This document shows, one piece after another, positions 1 through 8,090 of a stretch of 17,331 nt of DNA (positions are counted from its first letter, which is position 1; every line of letters begins with the position of its first letter). This DNA comes from DATEZO01 sp035255485 (GTDB lineage Bacteria > Pseudomonadota > Gammaproteobacteria > Burkholderiales > Burkholderiaceae_D): assembly GCA_035255485.1 (NCBI GenBank), contig DATEZO010000150.1:1-17331 (forward strand), read 5' to 3'. The notes under the pieces are model-generated. The model had not been told where the DNA came from and ran no database searches. It worked only from the letters and a program-made list of their open reading frames with translations. Made by a program: the position numbers and the translations under genes.

Positions 1-47
1 ACTCCGACCCTGTTTATTCTGGCCCTGTGTATTTTGTTTCATGCATG

Positions 48-81
48 AAAAAACCCCATCCCCTCGTGGAGGATGGGGTTT
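48..81 (-). terminator. Rho-independent terminator of the giant RTX gene
   Basis: An 11-bp perfect stem (AAACCCCATCC at 51-61 with GGATGGGGTTT at 71-81) encloses a short loop. Read on the minus strand, the stem runs into six Ts (48-53). It lies about 80 bases past the stop codon of the giant gene and is oriented to end that transcript. The opposite strand has only a weak T-rich tail. Confidence 0.9.
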
Positions 82-90
82 CGATTTACT

Positions 91-154
91 GCACCTTCGG
101 TAATCTGAAGGCTAGGGATCTTGGCCGAACGATAAGTAAAAGCCTGGTTCCCTA
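91..154 (-). other. Structured 3' untranslated region of the giant gene
   Basis: Two further inverted repeats lie between the stop codon and the terminator. One is CCTTC (94-98) with GAAGG (107-111). The other is TAGGGA (113-118) with TCCCTA (149-154), with an inner GGC (123-125)/GCC (142-144) pairing. They could fold as a two-hairpin element in the 3' UTR, perhaps protecting the long mRNA. No known RNA family was recognised. Confidence 0.35.
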
Positions 155-162
155 TTAGTTAT

Positions 163-3100
163 TTACACTACGGCAAACTCATTAACGCCGGACAACATGA
201 CGTTACTGACACCAACAAGAGCAATCGACAGAATTTCACCAGCATCGATTGCGTTATTGCCATTGATGTCGGCTGCGAATGTCAGCACGCTGCCGCTGAA
301 GCTCCAGTCACCGATTGCAGTAACCGCAGCACCATTAGCCTGTTGAACGGCCAGAACATCGCCACCCAAGGTAACCAGCGCATTGACATCCACCTTGTCC
401 ATCGTAGACAACGACTGCAGGAACGCGCCGCCATCGTAAGCAGCACCGAAAACGAATGTTTCAGTGACAGCTGCTGCTGCCGTAACGTTGTGATTGCCCG
501 TGCCCTCCAGATTTACCGTGGTTACTCCGGAGGTGCCGAGGTTAACCGTATAAGCATCGGAACCTGCCACATCCCCGAGGGTCAACATACCGTTACCACC
601 AAAGACAGACAACGTTCCAAGATTTACGGTTTCGTTCAAGCCGTCAACTACGACATCCACGTTATTCAAGTCACCCGTAGAGGCAAGCAACGCTGCCATG
701 CCAGCGCCGGTCAGCGTTGTGGTGCCATCGGACACCATCGCTGTGGCATTTGCGGTGTATGCAGAAACCGCATTCAATGCAGTCGCCAGGTTACCGGCTG
801 TATCAGTCACGGAGGTATAAGTTACCGTGTCTGCCGCGCCATCGATCGCTGCCAGTTGCGCAACGGTTGCGGTCGTGTTGACCGTAGCGTCGTGCCCTGC
901 CGTTGCGTAGGTGCCCGCACCAGCATTGGTCGCTGCATCGGTTGCCAGGTTACCGGCTGTATCAGTCACGGAGGTATAAGTTACCGTGTCTGCCGCGCCA
1001 TCGATCGCTGCCAGTTGCGCAACGGTTGCGGTCGTGTTGACCGTGACGTCATGGCCGGCAACTACATAGGTGCCTACACCAGCCGCCAGAGCGGTGGCAG
1101 TATCAGTCACGGTGGTATAAGTCACCGTGGCTGCCGCTGCATCGATCGCTGCCAGTTGCGCAACGGTTGCGGTCGTGTTGACCGTGGCGTTGTGGCCCGT
1201 CGTATACGTTCCCGCACCAGCATTGGTCGCTGCATCGGCTGCCAAGTTGCCAACAGTGTCATTCAGGCTGTAAGGAACTCCGATCGGTAAGAGCGCAGCA
1301 CCTGCAACAGTGACGACAGGCGCAACATTGACATACCCGGCGCCGTCGAACGCAGCTACGGTCATGGCCGTACCGGAACCAATCGTCACCGTGGTCAGCG
1401 TGTTGTTATTGCTCACCAAGACAGTCGCTGCCAGCACTGCGGCTTCTTGGGCTGCTTGCGTCATGGCGCTGCCATCATTGTTCGTCACGACGATGGTATG
1501 CGGTTCGTTGCCGTCAAGCACAACATAGGTCAAGCTTTGCAGCTGTGCCAATGTCATTGTGACAGTCGAGTGGATCACCAGGGTTTCCACGCCCAGTGCC
1601 GCGCCTGCGTTGACCAATCCAAGGTTAGCGGTACCGAAGACATGAATCACGTCATTACCGTTGCCTCCGGCGATCTGGTCGCCTGCGTTGACTTCGCTGG
1701 TACCACGTGCGGACAACAGCTCGGTTGCACGCAGCACCTTGCTTTCGACAGCAGCCAGTGTCGCACCCAGAACAGCGCCGGGAGTACTGCCGCCAGCCAC
1801 ATAGGCAGCCGAATATGCCGATGCGTCAGCCGAAGAGAGCGAACCAACCAGAACGAAGGTATCGTTGCCGTCGCCGCCACTCAGTTGATCCGCACCCTGG
1901 CCGCCACGGATAAAGTCGTCGCCAGCGCCAGCATCGATGATGAAGTTCACATCGGAAGCAGCAATCGGCTGGCTCGACTTGATGACGATATCCGCGGTCG
2001 TGGTGATGTCGCCGTTACCATCAACGTCGATGACCAGTTGGCCGCTGTCAGTCGCGTAGTAGGCATCGCCCATGACGGCATTGCCGGCACCGGTGTTGCC
2101 GATCAGGGAGTTGTCGCCATCACCCGCCGTAGCCACGGTAGCAAAGGAGGCCAGGTTGATGAAGTTTTGGGTACCATCACCTGCGACCACGCCTTCAATC
2201 GAGATCTTGTCGGTACCGGTTGCAAAGTCGGTGATGGTATCCGCACCGTCGCCGTTGGACTCAGCTACTGCCACGTACTTGAATGTATCAACGCCAGTAC
2301 CACCAGTGAGGACATCCGCACCAACGCCACCGTACACCAGGTCGTCGCCTGCGCCGGCATCGATCGTGTCGGCGCCTACGCCGCCTTGCAGATCGTCATT
2401 GCCTGCACCGCCGCTGATGGTGTCGTTGCCCAGACCACCGCGGATGATGTCATCGCCCGCATTGCCGGACAGTGTGTCGTCCTTGTTGCCGCCGGTGATG
2501 TCGTCGTCATTTTGCGTGCCGAGAACGGTCAGCTTGGCATCGGTTTCAGCAGTGCCGTCGAAGGTCAAGCCGCCAGTATCGCCAGCCTGGATGCCTGCAA
2601 CCTGGGCATTGCCTGTACGTCCTTCCAGTTCACCGTGCCATGCAAGCGCCACATCTTGCGAAGCGGCATCATTGTTTTGCACGGCGCTGGCGTCCAGGGT
2701 AAAGGCGCTGTCCGACCAGGTGTTCGACATCGTAAAGGCGATAGCGCCATTATCGGCATCAGGACCTACGTCAGCCGAATCAAGCAGGACGACCTTGTCG
2801 ATCGCGCCCTTCCACAGACCCATTTCCAGATGGCCGGCGGCGACACCCGTTGCCGCTGCCTGCTCGGCGGCGGAGAGCTTGCCATCAACCACGGTATCAA
2901 TGAAGTTAGCGTCGTTGTCAATTGTATTGGCAATAGTAGTCGCCAGGGTGGCGGTGATATTGATCGTGGCAGCCTTGTCGCCGGTATTGATGAAATCGAC
3001 CGATGCGCCGTTCTGCATGTTCACCTTGATATCCAGGTTGACCAGATTGACATCCTGATCGGTATCCTGGTTGTCGATGAACAGCATTTCGTTGCCGACG

Positions 3101-6100
3101 TGCGCGCCGAAACCGTAGTCACCAGACAGATCCTTGGTGGCATCGACGACGAGATTGTTCTTGAAGTTCTCGCCGATGGTCAGCTTGGTCGCTTGCGCAA
3201 CAGGAGCCAACGTCGTGCCACCCGTGATGTAAATGTTTTGCAGGTTGGTCACTTGCGCAGCTTCATCCAGCACGACTTCGTTGGTGCCTGCAGCCTTGAT
3301 TTCCAGGTTTTCAATGCTCTTCAGGCCTTCGAACACATCGTCGTCGGTTGCAGCAACTGTCGAACCCAGGCTGTCGCCGCCGTTGATGATCAGGCGGTCA
3401 TTGCCTGCGCCAGCATCGATCTTGTCTGCTTCATTGACTGCATCGCCCAGAACAGTGGCGGTGTCGTCCGTGCTGTTGTTGGCGCGCACATCGTCGAGGA
3501 TGGCGTTGATAACGTCAGCACCGGTACCCGTGGTGATGGTGTAGTTGTTACCGTGCGTCGCGCCGCTGTCAAAGCCCGATTCACCCAGACGAATCTTGGC
3601 ATCAGCTGCACCGGCCATGGTAATCGTATCGGCAGTGACGTTTTCGATCACGAGCGTCGTGCCTGCAACCCCGCCGGTAACGGTGAAGGAAGTAGCAACT
3701 TGGCGGCTGCCTTCTTCCACCTTGTTCAGCGGGTCGTTCGCCAAGCCGGTTAGCGCATTGACAGATGCGTCGATTTGCTGAGCATCGCCAAAGCCATGGC
3801 CGAGGTCATCGGTCAGGTCGATCTTGTGGCCCTTGTCGTCTGCAGCCAGTGTGACAGTCAGATTTTCAACGCGCTTGTCATAATCAACCGTGGTGCCGCC
3901 CGTCGGCGTGGTCGTGGTTGCCTTGGTGACCAGGTTAAGGTCGAAGGCGCCGCTTCCCGCTGCAATATTAAGCGTGAAGGCGTCGGCATTGCCTTGGGCA
4001 TTGGCCAGCGCATTGTCCACCGTCAGGGTTACGTCGGCAACGGTGTCATCCTTCAGCTTGCCATCGCCGTCAACCCCGGTCGCCTCCTGGGCCTTGAGCG
4101 TGACAGCCACTTCATTGCGCAGGTTTTGCAGGGTGAACGCGGTCGCGGAACCGGCTTCATAAATTTCATTCGACGGGTCTTGCAGCAACGGGGCTTCTTG
4201 CGAATCCAGGTTGATGGCAGTCAGCGACGAATCGAAACGCAGCACATCCGCAGTGATGGATGCACCCACTTCATTATTGTCGTTCTGGGTCGCGCCGGTG
4301 GCGAGTGCCGAAGCTGCATCGACCTGGTTGGAGATCGTGAAGTTGGCTGTTTCGACGCCAGTGACATTGGCATTGGTATCGGCAGCGGCAGTGGTGGCTA
4401 CTACGGTCACCACATCGAGAGCCGTTACGTTCAGCACATCGGCGCCTGCGCCTGCGCGCAGTTCGGCATCCCTGCCTACCAGTTGCGTTACGGAATTTTC
4501 TGCCTTGGAATCAGTATCGAGGTAGTTGATGACATCATCGCCCGCGCCCATATCAACGATTGCGCCAAGACGATCAACGGTGCCGTCAGCCTGGACTTCC
4601 TGCGTTTTGCCAGCGCCCGCACCAATGACGGTGACGTCTGCATCGGTATCGGCAGCCAGCACTGTTCCGACGGCGCCAGCCACTTCGATATTCAGGCTGT
4701 CATCCTCGGTACCGGTAGCTACGGAAGCGCCTTCCGCGACAGAGGTCAGAGTCACGCTATCTGCGCCGGCGCCGGTATCGATCGATGCGCCAACCCAGAG
4801 ATTGGTGTCGTCCGCATTGGCATCATTGAGCAGGGGGCCGTTGTTCCAGTCGATGGCGCTTTGCAGGGCCGCGACCGTCACGCTGTCGTCGCCGGCGCCA
4901 GTGATGACCTTGGCGGCGGTAACTTGACCGAACGATTGATTGCCTGCGAGGACGTCAGTGGCGGTCACGCCCAGGTTGTTGGCGATGACGGTGTCATTGC
5001 CCGCGCCGGTGTCGATGGTGGACACGCCTTCCACGTTCAGGTAGGTCGGGATAAGCGCGCCATTGTTCACGCTCACGGTGTCGTTGCCATCATTGGTGGT
5101 GATGTCGCCTGCCAACGCAGTGTAGGTTTCGATGGTGTCGTTGCCCGAGCCGGAGGTGATGCTGACATCCTTGTCGGTGTGGGTGGCCCACACGGTGGAC
5201 AGGTTGCCGTCGGCAGCCGCTTGCACGCCCAGTTTCAGGTCGCCGGTCATCGCGGATGCATTGACGGTCAGCGTTGTACCATTATCGCCATTCAGCTTGC
5301 CGCCTGCGCTCTCATCGATATGGCCATTCAAGCCGTCGATGGTGACATTGCCTGCGCCGGTAATGGTCAGGGTGCGCAGTTCGGTTGTGCTGATGCCGTC
5401 GTTGGCAGCGGTCAGGATGTTGCGCTCATCAGCAGCGATCATCACGTCGGCGTTGGCCGTCAGGTTGATGAACTCGGCGCCGGTCGCCACCAGGTTATTG
5501 ACTTCGAGCTTGGCGTCAGCAACGATGTTGACGGTTTGCGTGGCATCAGCGGCGGAAGCGTCTTCGCGCTGGTTGGAGCCGATCGTCAAGGTGTCGATGT
5601 TGCTGCTGCCGGTGACGTTGACGTTGACGACTTCAAAGCCGTAACCCTTGTCTTCGCCTTGCACATCGGCTGCATCGCCGGTTTCATCGATCGTCAGCGC
5701 GCTCAAACGCGTGTTGCTCAGACCCAGCGTTACCGCATTATCGGTCGCAGTCAGGTCATCTTCACGATACAGGAACGATACCGAACCGTCGCGTGTCGCA
5801 TTGGAAACCGACAGTTCCGTCGTGCTGGCTTCGAGATCCGTCAGCACGATAGAAGCGTTGTTTGCCGTAATGCGGGTGACATTCAGGGCTTGCAGGCCTG
5901 TTGCGTCCTGGAAATCGATACCATGTACATTGTCACCGGTAACTTCGAGGTTGACGGTTTCGATGCTGTGCAACTTCGGCGTGATCAAGCCTTCGGCGTT
6001 ATCGTTGACGCTGCCGAGCGTGGCGTCGAGACGGTCATTGCTTGCATCCGTGCCGGTCAGGTTGTCCTCGTCCTGCAGGCTGTTGATGAAGTCGTTGCCG

Positions 6101-6714
6101 CCCGGAGTGTATACCGGGGTGGACTTGAAGATGTGCGCTGTCGCGGTATCGATATCATTCGTGAGCGTGAAAGCGGCGGAATGCACGCAATTGTCAGCCG
6201 CAGCCAGTGCAGCAGCCTTGTCGGCAGCAGTCACCAGGCTCAGGACGGTAGTCGCATCGGCAGCGCTGTTACCTTGCAGCGTCACAGCGTAGTACACGCC
6301 GACATCCACTTTATTGGAGAAGAGTGCTTTCGACGCGGCCGCGGCCGGGTCGGTGCTGGTGTTGTTGAGCACGGCCCAGACCATGTCATTGATGACCTTG
6401 CCTTTTGCGCTGGCAGCATCCGCCAATTCATAGGCGTTCAGCTTGCTAACCCAGTAATCCGCACCATCCGCATCAGGAGTACGGCCCAGCACGTTGACAT
6501 AGAACTGCTGGATGATTTCTGCGTTCGTCAGGGACAGCGGATAGTAAGCGCGTGCCGGCTCCACGTTGTACATGTCTTGTGCAACTTGAGCAAGCGTCTC
6601 GCCGTCATTGAGCTTGGTGACCCAATAGCCCAGACCGTCGCTCTCCGGTGCGCGACCGAACAGAGCAGCATACAGGCCAGCAACGTCAGCGCGCATTTGA
6701 GTGGTAATTGCCAT
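163..6714 (-). CDS. Giant DUF4214/RTX calcium-binding surface protein (S-layer- or adhesin-like)
   Basis: A 2183-residue, acidic, Ala/Asp/Thr/Val-rich protein; the only cysteine I see is C176. Residues 1-95 hold two DUF4214-like units (FGRAPESDGLGYWVTKLN and LGRTPDADGADYWVSKLN). Residues 215-1395 are beta-strand-rich with scattered GAGNDTV-type motifs. Residues 1399-1481 carry about eight RTX nonapeptides (GGxGxDxxx), and 1594-1621 about three more. EF-hand-like loops lie at 1563-1574 and 2149-2160 (DINGNNAIDAGE). A repeat block spans 1844-1977. There is no N-terminal signal peptide, so export is inferred to use a C-terminal type I secretion signal; calcium would fold it outside the cell. The start is supported by GGGAG six bases upstream of ATG. 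It is monocistronic, with its own terminator and a CRP-like upstream site. Surface-layer protein, large adhesin or biofilm matrix protein all fit; enzyme activity is not evident. Confidence 0.93.
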   Translation of the reverse strand: MAITTQMRADVAGLYAALFGRAPESDGLGYWVTKLNDGETLAQVAQDMYNVEPARAYYPLSLTNAEIIQQFYVNVLGRTPDADGADYWVSKLNAYELADAASAKGKVINDMVWAVLNNTSTDPAAAASKALFSNKVDVGVYYAVTLQGNSAADATTVLSLVTAADKAAALAAADNCVHSAAFTLTNDIDTATAHIFKSTPVYTPGGNDFINSLQDEDNLTGTDASNDRLDATLGSVNDNAEGLITPKLHSIETVNLEVTGDNVHGIDFQDATGLQALNVTRITANNASIVLTDLEASTTELSVSNATRDGSVSFLYREDDLTATDNAVTLGLSNTRLSALTIDETGDAADVQGEDKGYGFEVVNVNVTGSSNIDTLTIGSNQREDASAADATQTVNIVADAKLEVNNLVATGAEFINLTANADVMIAADERNILTAANDGISTTELRTLTITGAGNVTIDGLNGHIDESAGGKLNGDNGTTLTVNASAMTGDLKLGVQAAADGNLSTVWATHTDKDVSITSGSGNDTIETYTALAGDITTNDGNDTVSVNNGALIPTYLNVEGVSTIDTGAGNDTVIANNLGVTATDVLAGNQSFGQVTAAKVITGAGDDSVTVAALQSAIDWNNGPLLNDANADDTNLWVGASIDTGAGADSVTLTSVAEGASVATGTEDDSLNIEVAGAVGTVLAADTDADVTVIGAGAGKTQEVQADGTVDRLGAIVDMGAGDDVINYLDTDSKAENSVTQLVGRDAELRAGAGADVLNVTALDVVTVVATTAAADTNANVTGVETANFTISNQVDAASALATGATQNDNNEVGASITADVLRFDSSLTAINLDSQEAPLLQDPSNEIYEAGSATAFTLQNLRNEVAVTLKAQEATGVDGDGKLKDDTVADVTLTVDNALANAQGNADAFTLNIAAGSGAFDLNLVTKATTTTPTGGTTVDYDKRVENLTVTLAADDKGHKIDLTDDLGHGFGDAQQIDASVNALTGLANDPLNKVEEGSRQVATSFTVTGGVAGTTLVIENVTADTITMAGAADAKIRLGESGFDSGATHGNNYTITTGTGADVINAILDDVRANNSTDDTATVLGDAVNEADKIDAGAGNDRLIINGGDSLGSTVAATDDDVFEGLKSIENLEIKAAGTNEVVLDEAAQVTNLQNIYITGGTTLAPVAQATKLTIGENFKNNLVVDATKDLSGDYGFGAHVGNEMLFIDNQDTDQDVNLVNLDIKVNMQNGASVDFINTGDKAATINITATLATTIANTIDNDANFIDTVVDGKLSAAEQAAATGVAAGHLEMGLWKGAIDKVVLLDSADVGPDADNGAIAFTMSNTWSDSAFTLDASAVQNNDAASQDVALAWHGELEGRTGNAQVAGIQAGDTGGLTFDGTAETDAKLTVLGTQNDDDITGGNKDDTLSGNAGDDIIRGGLGNDTISGGAGNDDLQGGVGADTIDAGAGDDLVYGGVGADVLTGGTGVDTFKYVAVAESNGDGADTITDFATGTDKISIEGVVAGDGTQNFINLASFATVATAGDGDNSLIGNTGAGNAVMGDAYYATDSGQLVIDVDGNGDITTTADIVIKSSQPIAASDVNFIIDAGAGDDFIRGGQGADQLSGGDGNDTFVLVGSLSSADASAYSAAYVAGGSTPGAVLGATLAAVESKVLRATELLSARGTSEVNAGDQIAGGNGNDVIHVFGTANLGLVNAGAALGVETLVIHSTVTMTLAQLQSLTYVVLDGNEPHTIVVTNNDGSAMTQAAQEAAVLAATVLVSNNNTLTTVTIGSGTAMTVAAFDGAGYVNVAPVVTVAGAALLPIGVPYSLNDTVGNLAADAATNAGAGTYTTGHNATVNTTATVAQLAAIDAAAATVTYTTVTDTATALAAGVGTYVVAGHDVTVNTTATVAQLAAIDGAADTVTYTSVTDTAGNLATDAATNAGAGTYATAGHDATVNTTATVAQLAAIDGAADTVTYTSVTDTAGNLATALNAVSAYTANATAMVSDGTTTLTGAGMAALLASTGDLNNVDVVVDGLNETVNLGTLSVFGGNGMLTLGDVAGSDAYTVNLGTSGVTTVNLEGTGNHNVTAAAAVTETFVFGAAYDGGAFLQSLSTMDKVDVNALVTLGGDVLAVQQANGAAVTAIGDWSFSGSVLTFAADINGNNAIDAGEILSIALVGVSNVMLSGVNEFAVV
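785..1185 (-). repeat. Near-identical tandem repeats inside the giant gene
   Basis: A 101-base segment at 785-885 recurs without change at 944-1044, a 159-base (53-codon) period. A third, partly diverged copy covers about 1098-1185, and a 45-base core (841-885, 1000-1044, 1141-1185) is identical in all three. Each copy encodes the core TVNTTATVAQLAAID. Identity at synonymous positions points to recent in-frame duplication. Confidence 0.95.
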
Positions 6715-6795
6715 TTATAACTCCCAAAAAGGAAAATTTGTTTTTACAACCTTGTTTTATAACTTGGTCAAGCTAGCTGTGGTGGGGCTACTTGC

Positions 6796-6808
6796 CGTAC
6801 GTATAGTA
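6796..6808 (-). promoter_or_regulatory. Possible promoter -10 region of the giant gene
   Basis: On the minus strand TACTAT (6808-6803) and the overlapping TATACG (6805-6800) each match four of six bases of the sigma-70 -10 consensus. If TACTAT is used, the start point falls near 6796 and the centre of the CRP-like palindrome (6837.5) lies at -41.5, the class II activator position. No good -35 is spaced to it, as expected for an activator-dependent promoter. The leader would be about 80 bases. Inferred, not proven. Confidence 0.4.
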
Positions 6809-6826
6809 TTGAGTCAAGTTTGAAAT

Positions 6827-6848
6827 ATTTGTGATGACCATCACAAAT
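6827..6848. promoter_or_regulatory. CRP/FNR-family operator palindrome
   Basis: ATTTGTGATG-AC-CATCACAAAT is a perfect 10-bp inverted repeat with a two-base spacer. It contains TGTGA (6830-6834), six bases, then TCACA (6841-6845), the exact half-sites and spacing of the CRP/Vfr consensus. It lies 113-134 bases upstream of the giant gene's ATG and fits cAMP-CRP-type activation of that gene. An FNR site would need TTGAT half-sites, which are absent. Confidence 0.75.
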
Positions 6849-7372
6849 TTGCATTTTTCTCTTAAAACAACACTATTTTTACTACGGTGCTTCTTTTACA
6901 ACAGCACGCGATTTTATAACAAAAGCCTTAACCGAATGAAATATTGACAATGGGAAATGGAACTTTTATTCGCGAATCCGGTCGGATGTGCTTTTGAAAA
7001 GACTATTAAATAAGAGATCTGGAAACAGAAAAACAGGAGTGTTGCGCGGATTGCATGGCAAATATCGCCGGGGTTGGATGAAAAAGCGGAAACGAGGCAT
7101 GTCCTGGCCGGGCTTTTATTATTGCCTCGACTGGATTGACGGTATCCGTTGGCTGGCGTGGCGGCGGTTTTCATGCGGTTGCCATCTGGTCTTTGTTCTG
7201 ACAGCGGCACCTGGGTTTGACTGAGCGCAACGGAAACAACGAGCAGGATGCCGGGGATTGACAGGACTTTGGGCGAGGTTGCCAGGATTTCCAGGTAAAC
7301 AGGCATCTGCCAGGCACGGTGAGGGTGAAGTGTCGTTTAGGTTTTGGTTACCTGGAGCGACGTTGTGGAATT

Positions 7373-7445
7373 CGGGATAGGCGCACCAAAAAACCCGAAC
7401 ACGCTGCGCTTCTCCGGGCGTAGCGTAATCCGGGATCGGCGCACC
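7373..7445. repeat. REP-like element with direct repeats
   Basis: CGGGATaGGCGCACC (7373-7387) recurs as CGGGATcGGCGCACC (7431-7445), 14 of 15 bases alike. Between them lie CCCG and CCGGG stretches able to pair. The 12-mer AGCGTAATCCGG (7422-7433) is the exact reverse complement of a 12-mer at 7808-7819. This resembles dispersed repetitive extragenic palindromes of Burkholderiales genomes. Confidence 0.5.
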
Positions 7446-7807
7446 GCAAGATCTGCCGGCAGCCGTTGCAGCCTGCATGCCGCACAGCATATCGGGATGC
7501 GCCCCGCTTCGGCTTTCACGCTGTTGAAATATCAAAATTACCATAATAAATGGGGAGTATGTATCAAAATAGCATTAAATGCGCAATGCTTTTGCGGTAT
7601 AAAAAAAATACCTGTACTAGTATGCAATTTTGACAATATGCTGTTTTTGTGTCTTTCTACTGGACCATGGGCGTTTTTTGTGCACCAATTCGCTTGGAAC
7701 GGGTGATCTGGAAAAGCAGCATGCTTGCAGGGTGTTGTTTGCTGGGAGGCGGCATGTCCGCATGACATCTTTGCGGTGCCGCTGGAGGGAGTTGGCGTGG
7801 CACATCC

Positions 7808-7836
7808 CCGGATTACGCTGCGCTCATCCAGGCTAC
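7808..7836. repeat. REP-like element, second copy, inverted
   Basis: CCGGATTACGCT (7808-7819), followed by GCGCTCATCCAGGCTACG, is an imperfect palindrome (GGAT...ATCC). Its first 12 bases match the reverse complement of 7422-7433. It is probably a second, inverted member of the same REP-like family about 380 bases away. Confidence 0.45.
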
Positions 7837-7980
7837 GACGGCATCCAGGCGACCCAAAGTCGGAAGGCACTTCGCCTTCGCCATGCCTGCGGAGTGCATG
7901 GGCGGCTTTGCCGAATTCGAAGGCGTTTCGATTGCCGTGGGGAATGATCCTGCGTTACCCACATTTACCGTGGAGAACTC

Positions 7981-7989
7981 TGTGGATAA
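7981..7989 (-). other. Single DnaA-box-like 9-mer
   Basis: TGTGGATAA is the exact reverse complement of the DnaA box TTATCCACA. It stands alone: no cluster of boxes, no AT-rich unwinding element and no dnaA or dnaN gene nearby. An origin is therefore not supported, and the match may be chance or a DnaA titration or regulatory site. Confidence 0.3.
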
Positions 7990-8090
7990 CTGCAGGCAAG
8001 CTTACTTAACTACATGATTTCCAACGGTTATCGCATATTGATAATAATCATGGCAACGGTCGGCATACCGCTTCGCGATGGCTACCCTGT

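Larger units (their letters stand above)
6849..8090. other. Long intergenic region without a convincing gene
   Basis: About 1.2 kb between the giant gene's regulatory region and the DUF3617 gene. Open frames here are short, overlap each other on both strands, lack good ribosome sites and show no recognisable domain. The stretch mixes AT-rich parts (about 6850-7010 and 7530-7660) with GC-rich, repeat-like parts (7370-7450, 7800-7880). It includes a hairpin GAAGGC-ACTTC-GCCTTC at 7863-7879. No tRNA or transposase remnant was recognised. Confidence 0.6.

Noticed and set aside
343..1290. Plus-strand frame of 315 codons with cysteine-rich repeats
   Set aside because: Its repeats merely mirror the tandem DNA repeats of the giant gene on the other strand.
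163..6714. Repeats in the giant gene as a CRISPR array
   Set aside because: The repeat units are in-frame coding repeats of 47-53 codons with no spacer pattern and no cas genes.
1447..6720. Very long plus-strand open frames (768 and 981 codons) opposite the giant gene
   Set aside because: They are antisense shadows of a biased, repeat-rich coding strand: no domains, odd composition rich in Cys/Arg/His/Ile patches, no ribosome sites, and the minus-strand frame has clear RTX and DUF4214 motifs.
6914..7544. Overlapping small frames on both strands (including a GTG-started plus frame at 6988-7224)
   Set aside because: No ribosome site, no domain, mutually overlapping and of low plausibility; the stretch is better described as non-coding.
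7344..8009. Several frames of 60-120 codons on both strands
   Set aside because: They run through REP-like and AT-rich DNA with no protein features.
7960..8010. Candidate replication origin
   Set aside because: Only one DnaA box; no box cluster, no unwinding element and no origin-linked genes.
8020..8050. Possible dif-like or recombination site (TTATC-GCATATT-GATAA at 8028-8044)
   Set aside because: The arms do not match XerC/XerD consensus beyond a few bases and no integrase is near.
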